NCBI GenBank assembly: GCA_020741775.1
Contig: DYYG01000008.1
Location: 1-64,000, forward strand
DNA: 64,000 nucleotides
Origin: Methylorubrum populi
GTDB taxonomy: Bacteria; Pseudomonadota; Alphaproteobacteria; Rhizobiales; Beijerinckiaceae
Direction of reading: 5' to 3'
The position numbers were made by a program, and so were the translations under genes. This document shows, piece after piece, positions 34,856 to 45,174 of this stretch. The notes below the pieces were generated by a model. The model had not been told where the DNA came from. It made no database searches and saw nothing but the letters and a program-made list of their open reading frames with translations. The stretch's first letter is position 1, and each line of letters begins with the position of its first letter.

Positions 34856-35902
34856 GTGAGCGACATCTACGATGCCATCAATATGAACTTGGCTGCCGAT
34901 GACGCTTCCATCTCCCTCGGCCTCGGCGGCACGATGCGGATCGGCAGGAGCACCCTGGCGGTGTCAGACCTGATGGTGATGTTCGAGGCGATTGCCCGAA
35001 CGGGCTCGGTGCAGGGCTTCGCCGATGCCCTCGGCCTGTCCTACCGCGCGGCCTGGGCCCGCCTTCAGGCCTACGAGACGGCGTTGGGCCGGCCGCTGGT
35101 GCACAAGACCCGTGGCCACGGCACGGCGCTGACCGAGTTCGGCGCCGCGCTGGCGCAGGCTCTCGCCGAGGCCGCCCACGGATTGGAGGCCGGGTTTGCG
35201 CGCGAGACCCGCGCCGTCGAGCACCGCCTGCGCCGCCTTCTCACCGGCCGAACCGGAGCGCTGACCCTGGCCGTGAGTCACGATCCGCTGCTGGTCGAGG
35301 TGCTGGGCGAGCACGGCGGCATCGACGTATCGGTGATGGGCAGTCGCGCGGCGGTGGAGCGCCTCCTCGACGGTCAGGCCGATGCGGCGGGCCTCCATTG
35401 CGGAGCGCTCGCACCGGAAGCGGCAGGGCCGCCCTTCTCGGCCGTCGATGGGGGCGCGGGCCTCATCGCGCATCCGCTGTTCGAGCGCGAGCAGGGCCTG
35501 TTGCTCGCCCCCGGCAATCCGCGCGGCATCCGCAACCTGGCGGACCTGACCGCGAAGGGTGTGCGCTACGTCAACCGCCAGCGCGGCTCGGGCACGCGCG
35601 ACTGGTTCGACCGCCTGCTGGCGGAGGCCGATCTGCCGGCGGCCGAGATCAATGGCTACACCGTGGAGGAATTCACCCATCAGGCCGTTGCCGCCGTCAT
35701 CGCCTGCGGGGCGGCGGATGCGGGGCTCGGCGTCAGGGCCGCCGCCGACCGGCTCGGGCTCGACTTCCTCTCGGTCGGTTGGGAAACCTATTACCTCGCC
35801 ACGAGCCGCTCGCTCGCCGCCCCGGCGCTTCAGGACTTCTCGGCCGCCGTCAGGGCACGCGCCGCCCGCACGCCCGGATACCGGACCAGCACACCGGCTT
35901 GA
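34856..35902 (+). CDS. ModE-like HTH regulator with periplasmic-binding-like domain
   Basis: A 348-residue regulator. After about 30 residues it has a LysR/ModE-type winged helix (VMFEAIARTGSVQGFADALG then SYRAAWARLQAYETALG; KTRGHGTALTEFG), then a type 2 periplasmic-binding-like domain (VSHDPLLVEVLGEHGGIDVS; NRQRGSGTRDWFDRLL; FTHQAVAAVIACGAADAGLG) of the kind found with molybdate, tungstate or formate-dehydrogenase regulators. GTG 34856 is the chosen start. It is divergent from the recombinase-like gene. Target genes are not evident; molybdate or tungstate sensing is inference from domain type. Confidence 0.83.
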   Translation: MSDIYDAINMNLAADDASISLGLGGTMRIGRSTLAVSDLMVMFEAIARTGSVQGFADALGLSYRAAWARLQAYETALGRPLVHKTRGHGTALTEFGAALAQALAEAAHGLEAGFARETRAVEHRLRRLLTGRTGALTLAVSHDPLLVEVLGEHGGIDVSVMGSRAAVERLLDGQADAAGLHCGALAPEAAGPPFSAVDGGAGLIAHPLFEREQGLLLAPGNPRGIRNLADLTAKGVRYVNRQRGSGTRDWFDRLLAEADLPAAEINGYTVEEFTHQAVAAVIACGAADAGLGVRAAADRLGLDFLSVGWETYYLATSRSLAAPALQDFSAAVRARAARTPGYRTSTPA

Positions 35903-36078
35903 CGGGAAGGCGGCCTCCAGGCGGCCGCATCCGCCCCGGCAACGCCCGCTCCCCGCCCCTGCCCGACCACGATCTCGCCCTCAAATCGCCGAGTGCGCCA
36001 GCGCACTTGGTTAACCACCGGCAGGCCGGTGGTGGGCGGGTGGCACCCCCCCGAAACGGGAATTCGGGCGGCGACGGC

Positions 36079-37149
36079 ATGGAATATTCGTTCTTCTCGC
36101 GGGCTGTGCCCGCAGCGGGGATCCTGGCCCTGGCGGGGTTTCTCGCCTCGTCCGTCCGGTTCGATGCGGTCCTTGAGCCGGCGGATCGGCCGGCCGACGC
36201 GCCGCTCGTCGCGGCGGAGCCGGCAGGGGACGCGGCCGGCCCCACCGTCGCTGGCGCGGAGGAACGCCCCTCCGAAACCGACGCACCCGAGACCCTCGCC
36301 GCAGCCTCAACCGAGGTCCTGGCTGAATCCTCGGCTGACTCTTTGGCCACCCCCCTCGCCGAATGGACGCCGCAGGCGCTGTCGGCGCCCGCCGAGGGAC
36401 GGTTCGACCTCGCCATCCTGTTCTGGAATCCGGAGCCGCAGCCGGAAGCGGCCGTCGCCCAGATCGTGCCCTTGCCCGTGCGTCGCCCGGCCGAGTTGAC
36501 GCGTCTCGGCGCGGCGGAGGCCCTGCGGCGAGCAGAGCGGCTGGCCGCCCGCCGGGCGGCCCTCGTCTCCGCGCCGGCCGAGCCGGAGGACACCCGGACC
36601 TTCTTCGAGAAGCTGCTCGGCGTCGAGAAACAGGCCACGCCCGCACCTGCCCTGGCCTACGCGGCCCTGGAAAACGGGGCCGCCGAGGCCGCCGCCCGCC
36701 GTCCGCTCACCGCCCCCAGGGCGATTCCCGGCGGGGTTGGGGGCATCGCGGTCTACGACATCAGCGCCCGAAGCGTGGTGCTGCCCAGCGGCGAACGGCT
36801 GGAGGCCCATTCCGGCCTCGGCGAGAGCATGGACGATCCGCGCTTCGTCCATCTCAAGATGCGCGGCTCCACACCGCCGGGCACCTATGACCTGACCGAG
36901 CGCGAGGCACCGTTCCACGGGGTGCGCGCCCTGCGGCTCACGCCGATCGGCGGCAGCGAGGCGGTGCATAACCGCGTCGGCCTCCTCGCCCACACCTACT
37001 TGCTCGGCCCCAGCGGGGCCTCCAACGGCTGCGTCTCGTTCAAGGATTACGAGAAGTTCCTGCAGGCCTATCTGCGCGGCGAGATCCGCCGCCTCGTGGT
37101 CGTTCCGGGCAGCGCTCCCGTGACCAGCCCGCTGGTCGCGCAGCGCTGA
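36079..37149 (+). CDS. Tlde1/DUF2778 L,D-transpeptidase-like protein, copy 1
   Basis: A 356-residue protein with an N-terminal membrane anchor (AVPAAGILALAGFLASSVRF), an Ala/Pro/Glu-rich linker to about residue 210, and a C-terminal Tlde1 (DUF2778) domain. The catalytic-type motif HTYLLGPSGASNGCVSFKDY contains Cys318; HSGLGESMDDPRFVHLKMRG and TPPGTYDL are further conserved blocks. Tlde1 effectors of type VI secretion act as L,D-transpeptidase exchangers or carboxypeptidases on peptidoglycan. No secretion genes lie here, so a housekeeping cell-wall role is more likely. A paralogue lies at 48075-49250. Confidence 0.85.
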   Translation: MEYSFFSRAVPAAGILALAGFLASSVRFDAVLEPADRPADAPLVAAEPAGDAAGPTVAGAEERPSETDAPETLAAASTEVLAESSADSLATPLAEWTPQALSAPAEGRFDLAILFWNPEPQPEAAVAQIVPLPVRRPAELTRLGAAEALRRAERLAARRAALVSAPAEPEDTRTFFEKLLGVEKQATPAPALAYAALENGAAEAAARRPLTAPRAIPGGVGGIAVYDISARSVVLPSGERLEAHSGLGESMDDPRFVHLKMRGSTPPGTYDLTEREAPFHGVRALRLTPIGGSEAVHNRVGLLAHTYLLGPSGASNGCVSFKDYEKFLQAYLRGEIRRLVVVPGSAPVTSPLVAQR

Positions 37150-37343
37150 AGACGCCTCGCACGAACGCGCACAACTTTTCCTCCCAAGAATAATAAATTC
37201 CGCAAATAGCCTCGTATGGCCCGTTTCTCGCTTGCTCGACACAGGCCGAGGAGCGGACCTGCCGAAGGATGAGGCGGGGGACCTTCGGCTCATCCCATCG
37301 TCCCGGCGGGGACGGATATCAGGTGTGGCGGAGTGGTCGGCGT

Positions 37344-37805
37344 ATGCGAGTGATCCAACGCGTCCTGGGCAACCGGCGCGATGCCGGGCTGGCCGAGCGG
37401 CTGCATCACCTCGACCATCACGGCGCGGTGGATATCCTGCGGGTGCCGAGTGCCGATGTCGCCCGCCGCCGCCTGCGGGCGACGACGCAGGGCGGGGAGG
37501 AGATCGCGCTGGCCCTGCCGCGGGATCAGGCCCTGTTCGATGGGGCCGTGCTGGTGCTGGAGGATCACCACGCCCTCATCGCCCGCGTCGGCAGCGAACG
37601 CTGGCTGCGGCTAGTGCCGGCGGGTGCCGCCGAGGCCCTCGAGCTCGGCTACCATGCCGGCAACCTGCATTGGCGGGTCCGCTTCGACGAAGGCGCTCTC
37701 CTCGTCGCCCTGGAAGGGCCGGCTCAGGATTATCTCGTCCGCCTCGGCGCCCTGGTCACGGAGGGCCGCGTCGCCCATTCCGTCGACGCGGCCGACGAGG
37801 GTTAG
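37344..37805 (+). CDS. ureE: urease accessory protein UreE
   Basis: UreE is the nickel metallochaperone for urease maturation. The 153-residue protein starts RVIQRVLGNRRD, has the RRLRATTQGGEEIALALPRD core and the GYHAGNLHWRVRFDEG motif with the conserved metal-binding histidine. The C-terminus (HSVDAADEG) lacks the histidine-rich tail of some UreE proteins, which limits nickel storage. I chose ATG 37344 for its match to the family N-terminus. It is the first gene of the urease operon, and ureF begins 3 bases after its stop. Confidence 0.93.
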   Translation: MRVIQRVLGNRRDAGLAERLHHLDHHGAVDILRVPSADVARRRLRATTQGGEEIALALPRDQALFDGAVLVLEDHHALIARVGSERWLRLVPAGAAEALELGYHAGNLHWRVRFDEGALLVALEGPAQDYLVRLGALVTEGRVAHSVDAADEG

Positions 37806-37808
37806 GGG

Positions 37809-38489
37809 TTGCTCGCCGCCCTGACTGCGCTCCAGCAGGCCGATACGGCTTTCCCGAGCGGCAGCTTTGCCTTTTCCAACGGCATCGAGGGCCTCGTCGC
37901 CGGCAATCCCGGCTTCGACGATGCGGCCCTGGCCCGGACCGTGACCGCGGGCCTGCGCTTCCGCTGGGCCGGCACCGACCGGGTCGCCCTGATCCTGGCC
38001 CACCGTGCCGGCGGCGCGACCGGGCGGCTGGCGGAGATCGACGCGGCCTTGGAGGCCGCCGCGCTGCCTGAGCCGATGCGCACCGGCAGCCGCCGCAACG
38101 GCGCCTCGCTGCTGGCCTCGCATGCCCGCCTCGGCACGCCGGGGGCGGCGGCCCTGCGCGGCGCGGTGCGGGCGGGAACGCTGCTCGGGCATCTCGCCAC
38201 CGTCCAGGGCGCGCTCTGGGCGGTTCTGGGCCTGGACGAGCGCATGGCGGCTTCCGTCTCCGGCTACCTGTTCGTCAGCGGGCTCACCTCCGCCGCCGTG
38301 CGGCTCGGGGTCGTCGGCGCCATCGAGGCACAGCGGGTGCTGGGCGACGCGCTCCCCCTCATCGCCACGCTCCTGGATGAGCCTGTGCCGGAGCCGGAGG
38401 ACGGGATCGTGCTGACGGGCTTCACCCCGCTGATCGAGATCGCCGCCATGCGCCAGGCCCAGGCGGAGCTGCGCCTGTTCGCGAATTGA
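37809..38489 (+). CDS. ureF: urease accessory protein UreF
   Basis: UreF joins UreD and UreG in the complex that delivers nickel and CO2 to apourease. The 226-residue protein has the family motifs [20 protein letters not shown] near the N-terminus, [18 protein letters not shown] and [18 protein letters not shown]. The start codon is a TTG 3 bases after the ureE stop, preceded by a G-rich stretch overlapping the end of ureE. The next gene begins 16 bases later. Confidence 0.93.
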   Translation: MLAALTALQQADTAFPSGSFAFSNGIEGLVAGNPGFDDAALARTVTAGLRFRWAGTDRVALILAHRAGGATGRLAEIDAALEAAALPEPMRTGSRRNGASLLASHARLGTPGAAALRGAVRAGTLLGHLATVQGALWAVLGLDERMAASVSGYLFVSGLTSAAVRLGVVGAIEAQRVLGDALPLIATLLDEPVPEPEDGIVLTGFTPLIEIAAMRQAQAELRLFAN

Positions 38490-38505
38490 AGGAGCCTGTG
38501 GCCCG

Positions 38506-39201
38506 ATGCTGCTCACGCCGACCGAGCTCGAACGGCTCACGATCTTCACCGCCGCCGAACTCGCCCGCAAGCGGCGGGCGCGGGGGCTCACGCTGAACTA
38601 CCCGGAGGCGGTGGCGATCATCACCGACGAAATCCTGGAGGGCGCCCGCGACGGGCGCTCCGTCGCCGACCTGATCGGCTGGGGCTCGACCATCCTGACC
38701 ACCGGCGACGTGATGCCGGGCGTCGCCGCGATGATGCCGATCCTGCAGGTCGAGTGCGTCTTCCCCGACGGCACCAAGCTCGTCACCGTGCACGAGCCGA
38801 TCCGGCCTGCGGAAGGCGCGGCGCCCGACACGCTGGAGCCCGGCGCGATCCTGCCGGCCGAGGGCGAGATCGAACTTGCCGCCGGGCGGCCGCGCGTGAC
38901 GATCGACGTGGTCAATACCGGTGACCGGCCGGTGCAGATCGGCTCGCACTACCACTTCTTCGAGGTCAACCGGGCGCTCGATTTCGACCGGGCGAAGGCC
39001 CTGGGCTTCCGCCTCGACATCCCGGCGGGCACCGCTGTGCGGTTCGAGCCGGGCCAGCGCAAGACGGTGACGCTGACGGGCTTCGGCGGCGCCCGGGAGC
39101 TCACCGGCCTCAACAACCTGACCCAGGGCAAGCTCGACAGCGACGCCGCCCGCGCCGACGCGCTGGCCCGCGCCAGGGCCCGCGGCTTCAAGGGCGCCTG
39201 A
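38506..39201 (+). CDS. ureAB: urease gamma-beta fusion subunit
   Basis: A 231-residue fusion of the urease gamma subunit (residues 1-100: [40 protein letters not shown]) and beta subunit (about 110-215: [57 protein letters not shown]). Fused gamma-beta subunits are known from Helicobacter and some alphaproteobacteria; most bacteria keep them separate. AAGGAGCC lies upstream of the ATG. It forms the holoenzyme with UreC, which follows 14 bases later. Confidence 0.95.
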   Translation: MLLTPTELERLTIFTAAELARKRRARGLTLNYPEAVAIITDEILEGARDGRSVADLIGWGSTILTTGDVMPGVAAMMPILQVECVFPDGTKLVTVHEPIRPAEGAAPDTLEPGAILPAEGEIELAAGRPRVTIDVVNTGDRPVQIGSHYHFFEVNRALDFDRAKALGFRLDIPAGTAVRFEPGQRKTVTLTGFGGARELTGLNNLTQGKLDSDAARADALARARARGFKGA

Positions 39202-39215
39202 GGGGAGACACACAC

Positions 39216-40928
39216 ATGGTCACGATTCCCCGGCGCGATTACGCCGCCCTCTACGGTCCCACCACCGGCGACGGCGTGCGGCTCGCCGACACCTCCCTCG
39301 TGGCGGTGGTCGAGCACGACCACGCGGTCTACGGCGACGAATGCCTGCACGGCGGCGGCAAGACGCTGCGCGACGGCATCGGCCTCGCGCCCGGCGTCAC
39401 GGCGGCGCAGGGCGCGCTCGACTTCCTCCTGTGCAACGTGCTCGTGATCGATCCCGTCATCGGCATCGTGAAGGGCGATCTCGGCATCAAGGACGGGCGC
39501 ATCGTGGCCTTGGGCAAGGCCGGCAACCCGGCGATCATGGACGGGGTCGATCCCCGCCTGATCGTCTCCGCCGGCACCACGGTGCGCGACTGCGAGGGGC
39601 TGATCGCCACCCCCGGTGCCATCGACGTGCACGTGCATTTCGATTCCGCCGGCCTGCCCGACCACGCCATCGCCTCCGGCATCACCACCCTGCTCGGCGG
39701 CTCGCTGGGGCCGATCACCGTGGGCATCGATTCCGGCGGACCGTTCAACACCGGCAAGATGCTCCAGGCGGCCGAGGCCTGGCCGGTCAATTTCGGCTTC
39801 CTGGGGCGCGGCAACACCCACAAGCCGGCCGCGCTCAAGGAGCAGCTCGAGACCGGCGTGCTCGGCCTGAAGATCCACGAGGATTGGGGGGCGATGCCGG
39901 CGGCGATCGATTCCTGTCTCGCCTTCGCCGACGAGCACGACTTCCAGGTCCAGCTCCACACCGACACGCTGAACGAATCCGGCTTCGTGGAGGACACGCT
40001 GGCGGCCATCGGCGGGCGCACGATCCATATGTACCACACGGAAGGGGCCGGCGGCGGCCACGCGCCGGACATCATCCGCGTGGCGGGGCTACCCCATTGC
40101 CTGCCTTCCTCGACGAACCCGACCAATCCCTACACGGTCAACACGTTCGACGAGCATCTCGACATGACGATGGTGTGCCACCACCTCAACCCGGCCCTGC
40201 CGGAGGACGTGGCCTTCGCCGAGAGCCGTATCCGCGCCCAGACCATCGCAGCGGAAGACGTCCTGCACGATATCGGCGCGATCTCGATGCTCGGCTCCGA
40301 CAGCCAGGGCATGGGCCGCATCCATGAGGTGATCTGCCGGACATGGCAGCTCGCCTCCAAGATGAAGGACCAGCGCGGGAGCCTGCCGGAGGAGAAGCCG
40401 GGCTTCGGCGACAATGCCCGGATCAAGCGCTACATCGCCAAATACACGATCAACGCCGCGCGCACCTTCGGCATCGACGCCCATATCGGCTCGCTGGAGC
40501 CGGGCAAGATGGCCGATATCGTGATCTGGCGCCCGGCCTTCTTCGGCATCAAGCCGGAACTGGTGATCAAGGGCGGCTTCATCGCCTGGGGCGCCATGGG
40601 CGATTCCGCGGCCTCGCTGATGACCTGCGAGCCGATGCTGATGCGCCCGCAATGGGGCGCCTTCGGGCTGGCCAAACAGGGGCTGTCGGCGTGCTTCGTC
40701 CACCCGCTGGCCATCGAGGGCGGGCTTCGCGAGAGCCTGGGACTTCGAAAGAGCCTGCTGCCGGCCCGCGGCACCCGCACGCTGACCAAGGCCGACATGC
40801 TCTGGAACGATGCCTGTCCGGAGATCCGCGTCGATCCGCAGACCTTCGAGGTCTTCGTGAACGGTGAGCTCGCCACCTGCGAGCCCGCGACCGTCCTGCC
40901 GCTCGCCCAACGGTACATGCTGCGATGA
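39216..40928 (+). CDS. ureC: urease alpha subunit
   Basis: UreC is the catalytic subunit that hydrolyses urea to ammonia and carbamate. The 570-residue protein shows the nickel-ligand motif IDVHVHF, the carbamylated lysine in [10 protein letters not shown] (about Lys219), [14 protein letters not shown], the [12 protein letters not shown] motif, and MVCHHLNP with the mobile-flap cysteine and histidine. [20 protein letters not shown] is the standard N-terminus. All active-site elements are present, so the enzyme should be active. It overlaps ureG by 4 bases (ATGA). Confidence 0.98.
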   Translation: MVTIPRRDYAALYGPTTGDGVRLADTSLVAVVEHDHAVYGDECLHGGGKTLRDGIGLAPGVTAAQGALDFLLCNVLVIDPVIGIVKGDLGIKDGRIVALGKAGNPAIMDGVDPRLIVSAGTTVRDCEGLIATPGAIDVHVHFDSAGLPDHAIASGITTLLGGSLGPITVGIDSGGPFNTGKMLQAAEAWPVNFGFLGRGNTHKPAALKEQLETGVLGLKIHEDWGAMPAAIDSCLAFADEHDFQVQLHTDTLNESGFVEDTLAAIGGRTIHMYHTEGAGGGHAPDIIRVAGLPHCLPSSTNPTNPYTVNTFDEHLDMTMVCHHLNPALPEDVAFAESRIRAQTIAAEDVLHDIGAISMLGSDSQGMGRIHEVICRTWQLASKMKDQRGSLPEEKPGFGDNARIKRYIAKYTINAARTFGIDAHIGSLEPGKMADIVIWRPAFFGIKPELVIKGGFIAWGAMGDSAASLMTCEPMLMRPQWGAFGLAKQGLSACFVHPLAIEGGLRESLGLRKSLLPARGTRTLTKADMLWNDACPEIRVDPQTFEVFVNGELATCEPATVLPLAQRYMLR

Positions 40929-41569
40929 CCGCTTCCTCCCCGTCCCCCCTCTCCGAACCCGTCAGCGCCGCCCGCATCGGCATCGGCGGCCCGGTCGGCT
41001 CCGGGAAAACCGCGCTGATCGAGCGGCTGATCCCGGTGCTCCAGGCCCGCGGCGTCGATCTGGCGGTGGTCACCAACGACCTCGTCACCAAGGAGGATGC
41101 GGAGCGCCTGCGCCGCTCCGGGCTGATCGATCCGGCCCGGGTCGAGGCGGTGGAAGCCGGCGCTTGCCCGCACACCGTCATCCGCGAGGATCCGACCCTC
41201 AACATCGCCGCCGGCGACGACCTGGAGGCGACGTTTCCCGGCCTCCAGCTCCTGATCTTCGAATCGGGTGGCGACAACCTCGCCTCGACCTTCTCCCTCG
41301 ATCTGGTCGATTGGTGGATCTTCGTGATCGACGTGGCCGGCGGCGACGATATCCCGCGCAAGCGCGGTCCCGGCGTGCTGCGCTGCGACCTCCTCGTCGT
41401 CAACAAGGTCGATCTCGCCCCTCATGTCGGCGTCGATCTCGGCGCCATGCTGGCGGAAGCGGCACGGGTCCGGGGCGAGAAGCCGGTGCTGGCGACCAAT
41501 GCCCGCGCGGGCGAGGGCGTGGAGGCGGTGGCGGATGCGATCTGCCGCGCCGTGCTGTTCGCGGCCTGA
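40925..41569 (+). CDS. ureG: urease accessory GTPase UreG
   Basis: UreG is the SIMIBI-class GTPase that powers nickel insertion into urease. The 214-residue protein has the P-loop [11 protein letters not shown] at residues 21-31, the [14 protein letters not shown] segment, the CPHT metal-binding motif ([13 protein letters not shown]), [13 protein letters not shown] and the [10 protein letters not shown] guanine-specificity motif. Its start overlaps the ureC stop by 4 bases and its stop overlaps the ureD start (TGATG), which indicates translational coupling. Confidence 0.97.
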   Translation: MTASSPSPLSEPVSAARIGIGGPVGSGKTALIERLIPVLQARGVDLAVVTNDLVTKEDAERLRRSGLIDPARVEAVEAGACPHTVIREDPTLNIAAGDDLEATFPGLQLLIFESGGDNLASTFSLDLVDWWIFVIDVAGGDDIPRKRGPGVLRCDLLVVNKVDLAPHVGVDLGAMLAEAARVRGEKPVLATNARAGEGVEAVADAICRAVLFAA

Positions 41570-42483
41570 TGCGATTGTCCCTCGACGCTCTCTCCGACGC
41601 CGCCGGCCCCGGCAAGCCCCCCTCGGCCGAACCGGCCCGCGCCACGGCGCCAGGCGCTCCGGTCGGCCGCCGGGTGCAGGCCTCCCTCGTCTTCGCCCGC
41701 GGCGGCGGCACGACCGTGCTGGCGCGGCAGACGGTGCCTTACCCGTTCCACATCACCCGCGCCTTCCGGATGCATCCGGAAAGCCCGGATCTCGCCACCC
41801 TCTACCTGCAATCGGCCTCCGGCGGCCTCTACGCCGCCGACCATCTCACCCTTGCCATCGAGGCGCGGGCAGGCGCGCGGGCGCATGTCACCACCCAGGC
41901 CGGCACGGTCGTGCATCGCGGCGGCCCGGAGCCCTCGCATCAGGAGACGCGGCTGCGGGTGGCCGCCGATGCCTTCCTCGCCTTCAATCCCGATCCGCTC
42001 ATCCTGTTTCCGGGGGCGCATCTGGTGGTCTCGACGGAGGTCGTCGCCGAGGCGGGCGCCCGCGCCATCGTCACGGAAAGCGTGGCCTGCCACGACCCGG
42101 CGGGCCAGGGCCGGCTCTTCGACCGGCTCGATCTCGGCCTGACGATCCGCACGCCCGAGGGCCGCGCCCTGGTGCGGGAACGCAGCCGCATCGACGGGAC
42201 GGCCTTCGGGGGCCCGGATTCGCCGATGGGCGATTGTCGCGCCTACGGCACGATGATCGTGCTCGGCGCCAGTCCCGATGATCGGCTCGCGCCCTCCCAT
42301 CTGTGCCGGGCGGCCGACACGGCCGGATGCCTGACCGGCGTGAATCCCTTGCCCAATGACGCCGGCCTGGGCCTGCGCCTGCTCGCCCCGGACGGCGGCA
42401 GCCTGTCGGCCGGCATGGAGGCCGTGTTCCGGATCGTATTCGAGGCCATGAGCGGATGTGAACCGGGGCGGCGGAGAAAGTAA
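41569..42483 (+). CDS. ureD: urease accessory protein UreD
   Basis: UreD (UreH) is the scaffold of the UreDFG maturation complex. The 304-residue protein has the family pattern: [65 protein letters not shown] and [14 protein letters not shown]. It is the last gene of the ureE-F-AB-C-G-D operon; in most bacteria ureD is first. The N-terminal 30 residues are Ala/Pro-rich and not conserved, so a slightly later start is possible. Confidence 0.94.
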   Translation: MRLSLDALSDAAGPGKPPSAEPARATAPGAPVGRRVQASLVFARGGGTTVLARQTVPYPFHITRAFRMHPESPDLATLYLQSASGGLYAADHLTLAIEARAGARAHVTTQAGTVVHRGGPEPSHQETRLRVAADAFLAFNPDPLILFPGAHLVVSTEVVAEAGARAIVTESVACHDPAGQGRLFDRLDLGLTIRTPEGRALVRERSRIDGTAFGGPDSPMGDCRAYGTMIVLGASPDDRLAPSHLCRAADTAGCLTGVNPLPNDAGLGLRLLAPDGGSLSAGMEAVFRIVFEAMSGCEPGRRRK

Positions 42484-42670
42484 ATATCCTGCATAAACGA
42501 CGATCTGAGAGGCATATCGCAAGAAATATGAGCAAGCAGCCCAGCAAATATTCTTGATGCAAATTGTTTTCCTGGGAAGAAATACGGGCGCCGCACCGGC
42601 ATCGTCTGGCGATCTCCTATCGACGTTCGGTCGATCCGCCGGATGTTTCTCGGAAGGATTTTGAAACACC

Positions 42671-43918
42671 ATGCGCTCGCGTGACCACAACGCCGCTCAC
42701 TTCCACTTGCGCCGCAAGCTGCTCCTGGGTCTTGCCGCCTCCCCGCTCATGACCGCCCTGCCCGGACGGGGGGCCTGGGCTGCGGAAGCCGGCGCGGGCG
42801 GTCTCGCCGTCACCGATACCGAGGTGACGGTCGGCATCCTGCACTCGCTCACCGGCACCATGGCGATGTCGGAGACCGGGGCGACGCAGGGCGAGCGGCT
42901 CGCCATCGAGCAGATCAACACGGCGGGGGGCATCCTCGGCCGCAAGGTCAAGGTGATCCAGGAGGACGGCGCCTCGGATTGGCCGACCTTCGCCGAGAAG
43001 GCGCGCAAGCTCGTGGTCAACGATCACTGCGCCGCCGTGTTCGGCTGCGTCACCTCGGCCTCGCGCAAGGCGGTGTTGCCGGTCTTCGAGCAATACAATG
43101 GCCTGCTCTACTATCCGACCTATTACGAGGGACTGGAGCAGTCCAAGAACGTGATCTATACCGGCCAGGAGGCGACGCAGCAGACGCTCGCCGCCCTCGA
43201 CTGGGTGACGAAGGAAAAGGGCGCGAAGTCCTTCTTCATGGTCGGCTCGGATTACATCTGGCCGCGCACGACCAACAAGATCGCCACCAAACACATCACC
43301 AACGTGACCAAGGGCACCATCGTCGGCGAGGAATATTTCCCCCTCGGCCATACGCAGTTCAACTCGGTCATCAACAAGATCAAATTGAAGAAGCCGGACG
43401 TGATCTTTGCCACTGTCGTCGGCGGATCGAACGTCGCCTTCTACAAGCAGCTCAAGGCAGCGGGCATCGATCTCAAGAAGCAGCTCCTCGTCACGGTCTC
43501 CGTCACCGAGGATGACGTGGACGGCATCGGCGGCGAGAATATCGCCGACGCCTATAGCTGCATGAAGTATTTCCAGACGATCAAGAACCCGAACAACGAG
43601 ACATTCGTCGCCGCCTTCAAGAAGCGTTGGGGCGACAAGACCGTGATCGGCGACATCACCCAGGCGGCCTATCTCAGCCCGTTCCTGTGGAAGGCGGCGG
43701 TGGAGAAGGCCGGCACCTTCGAGGTCGACAAGGTGATCGCCGCCTCACCAGGACTGGAGTTGACGAACGCGCCGGAAGGGACTGTGAAGATCCACGAGAA
43801 CCATCACCTCTGGTGCAAGACCCGGGTCGCCCGCGCGCGGCCGGACGGACAGTTCGACGTGGTCTATGAGAGCCCCGAGCTGATCGAGCCGAACCCCTTC
43901 CCGAAGGGCTACCAGTAG
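42671..43918 (+). CDS. urtA: urea ABC transporter substrate-binding protein, orphan
   Basis: A 415-residue periplasmic binding protein of the urea/short-amide type (UrtA/FmdD). The N-terminus has a twin-arginine-like signal (HLRRKLLLGLAASPLMTALP). The mature part has VGILHSLTGTMAMSETG, GGILGRKVKVIQEDGASDWP, FGCVTSASRKAVLPVFEQ and LLYYPTYYEGLEQSKNV, all typical of UrtA. The permease and ATPase genes (urtBCDE) are not adjacent; the next gene is convergent and unrelated. It may serve a transporter encoded elsewhere. The gap to ureD is 187 bases and AT-rich, so it probably has its own promoter. Confidence 0.93.
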   Translation: MRSRDHNAAHFHLRRKLLLGLAASPLMTALPGRGAWAAEAGAGGLAVTDTEVTVGILHSLTGTMAMSETGATQGERLAIEQINTAGGILGRKVKVIQEDGASDWPTFAEKARKLVVNDHCAAVFGCVTSASRKAVLPVFEQYNGLLYYPTYYEGLEQSKNVIYTGQEATQQTLAALDWVTKEKGAKSFFMVGSDYIWPRTTNKIATKHITNVTKGTIVGEEYFPLGHTQFNSVINKIKLKKPDVIFATVVGGSNVAFYKQLKAAGIDLKKQLLVTVSVTEDDVDGIGGENIADAYSCMKYFQTIKNPNNETFVAAFKKRWGDKTVIGDITQAAYLSPFLWKAAVEKAGTFEVDKVIAASPGLELTNAPEGTVKIHENHHLWCKTRVARARPDGQFDVVYESPELIEPNPFPKGYQ

Positions 43919-43936
43919 GCTGCCCGACGGTGTCGC

Positions 43937-43977
43937 CGCTTCCCCCGTCATCACCTCGATCGGTGGCGGGGGAGGCG
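43937..43977. terminator. hairpin between convergent genes
   Basis: CGCTTCCCCCG (43937-43947) pairs with CGGGGGAGGCG (43967-43977), 11 pairs including one G-U. It lies between the urtA stop and the DUF1624 stop. There is no T-tract on either strand, so this is a weak, possibly bidirectional terminator. Confidence 0.45.
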
Positions 43978-43983
43978 CTGCCC

Positions 43984-45174
43984 TCAAAGATAGCTCAGGC
44001 CCGGCCACGCGCTGCGCCGCTTCAACCGCACCATCCAGAGGCAGGCTGGAAAGAGAAGCAGGGCGAGCAGCCCGGCCATCGGCCAGAGCCATAGCGGTGA
44101 GCCGACCTCGATCCGGCCGGAGGGCGCGGCGAGGCCGAACAGCGTCAGCCCGTCGTGGATCAGGCGCAGGCTCCAGAGGTGCAGCAGGTAGAAGAACAGC
44201 GGCGCCCCGCCGAAGACGGTGAGCCAGCGCAGGCCGCGCTCCGGCAGGCGCTCGAACAGGGCCAGCAGCAGCAGGCCGACCCCAATCGTCGCGAGCAGGA
44301 AATCCGCCGAGGGCGGATATTTGGTGAGATTGACGAAGGACAGGGCGGTCGCGCCCCAGTTCCCGCCCACGACCCACGGCACCGGCTCGCCATAGCCGTT
44401 GAGGCCGCGCAGGATCAGGAAGGCGGCAAGGCTCGCCAGCCCGAGGGCGACGAGCCGGCGGCGGCGCAGGGACGGCACGAGACCGGCCGTATAGAGCGGC
44501 CCGAGCGCGTAACCCGCCGCGATGACGCCGATCCAGGGCAGGACCGGATAGGAGGTGCGCAGGACGCCCCAGGGCAGCGGAATCAGCCCGCGCTGGTGCA
44601 AGATGGCCCACAGCGCGAAGCCCGGTGCATCCGGCGCCAGCACGATCCCGTCGAGCAAGTTGTGCCCGAGCATGATCGCGAGCGCGACGGCGACCAGCCC
44701 GGCCCAGGGCAGCCAGAGCAGGGCCGACAGCGCCAGCATGCTGATTCCGATGGCCCAGATCACCTGCAGGTAGAGGATCGGCGGCAGCGGGTTGAGGGTC
44801 CAGGCGAGGTTCACCAGGGTCACTTCCAGAAGGATGAGGAAGAACCCGCGCTTGAGTAGGAAGGCGGAGGTCGCGGCGCGGCTGCCATGCTTCGCTCCGT
44901 AGAGGCTCGCCGAGAGCCCGGTGAGCAGCAGGAAGACCGGTGCGCAGAGATGAGAGGCGGCCCGGGTCAGGAAGAGATCCGGCGGTGTTGTGGCCAGATT
45001 CATCGGGTCGCTGACCTGCGCCTGCAGGTAGAAGAACTCGCGCACGTGATCGACCAGCATCAGCAGCATCACCAGCCCGCGCAGGGCATCGATGGCACCG
45101 ATGCGGGCGCGCGGCGCGGCGGCTGCGCCACGCCCCATCCCTGTCGCGTCCGCTCCCCGCGCCTGCATCAGCAT
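43984..45174 (-). CDS. DUF1624 / heparan-alpha-glucosaminide N-acetyltransferase-like membrane protein
   Basis: A 396-residue multi-pass membrane protein of the DUF1624 family, related to the acetyl-CoA-dependent transmembrane acetyltransferase HGSNAT and to YeiB-type proteins. The N-terminal RIGAIDALRGLVMLLMLVDH signature and the PVFLLLTGLSASLYGAKHGS segment are diagnostic, followed by about nine further helices (YPVLPWIGVIAAGYALGPLY; APLFFYLLHLWSL). Its ATG overlaps the stop of the upstream TonB receptor (ATGA), so both should be controlled by the cobalamin riboswitch at 47515-47696. A link to corrinoid uptake is inferred from that context; no substrate is known. Confidence 0.85.
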   Translation of the reverse strand: MLMQARGADATGMGRGAAAAPRARIGAIDALRGLVMLLMLVDHVREFFYLQAQVSDPMNLATTPPDLFLTRAASHLCAPVFLLLTGLSASLYGAKHGSRAATSAFLLKRGFFLILLEVTLVNLAWTLNPLPPILYLQVIWAIGISMLALSALLWLPWAGLVAVALAIMLGHNLLDGIVLAPDAPGFALWAILHQRGLIPLPWGVLRTSYPVLPWIGVIAAGYALGPLYTAGLVPSLRRRRLVALGLASLAAFLILRGLNGYGEPVPWVVGGNWGATALSFVNLTKYPPSADFLLATIGVGLLLLALFERLPERGLRWLTVFGGAPLFFYLLHLWSLRLIHDGLTLFGLAAPSGRIEVGSPLWLWPMAGLLALLLFPACLWMVRLKRRSAWPGLSYL

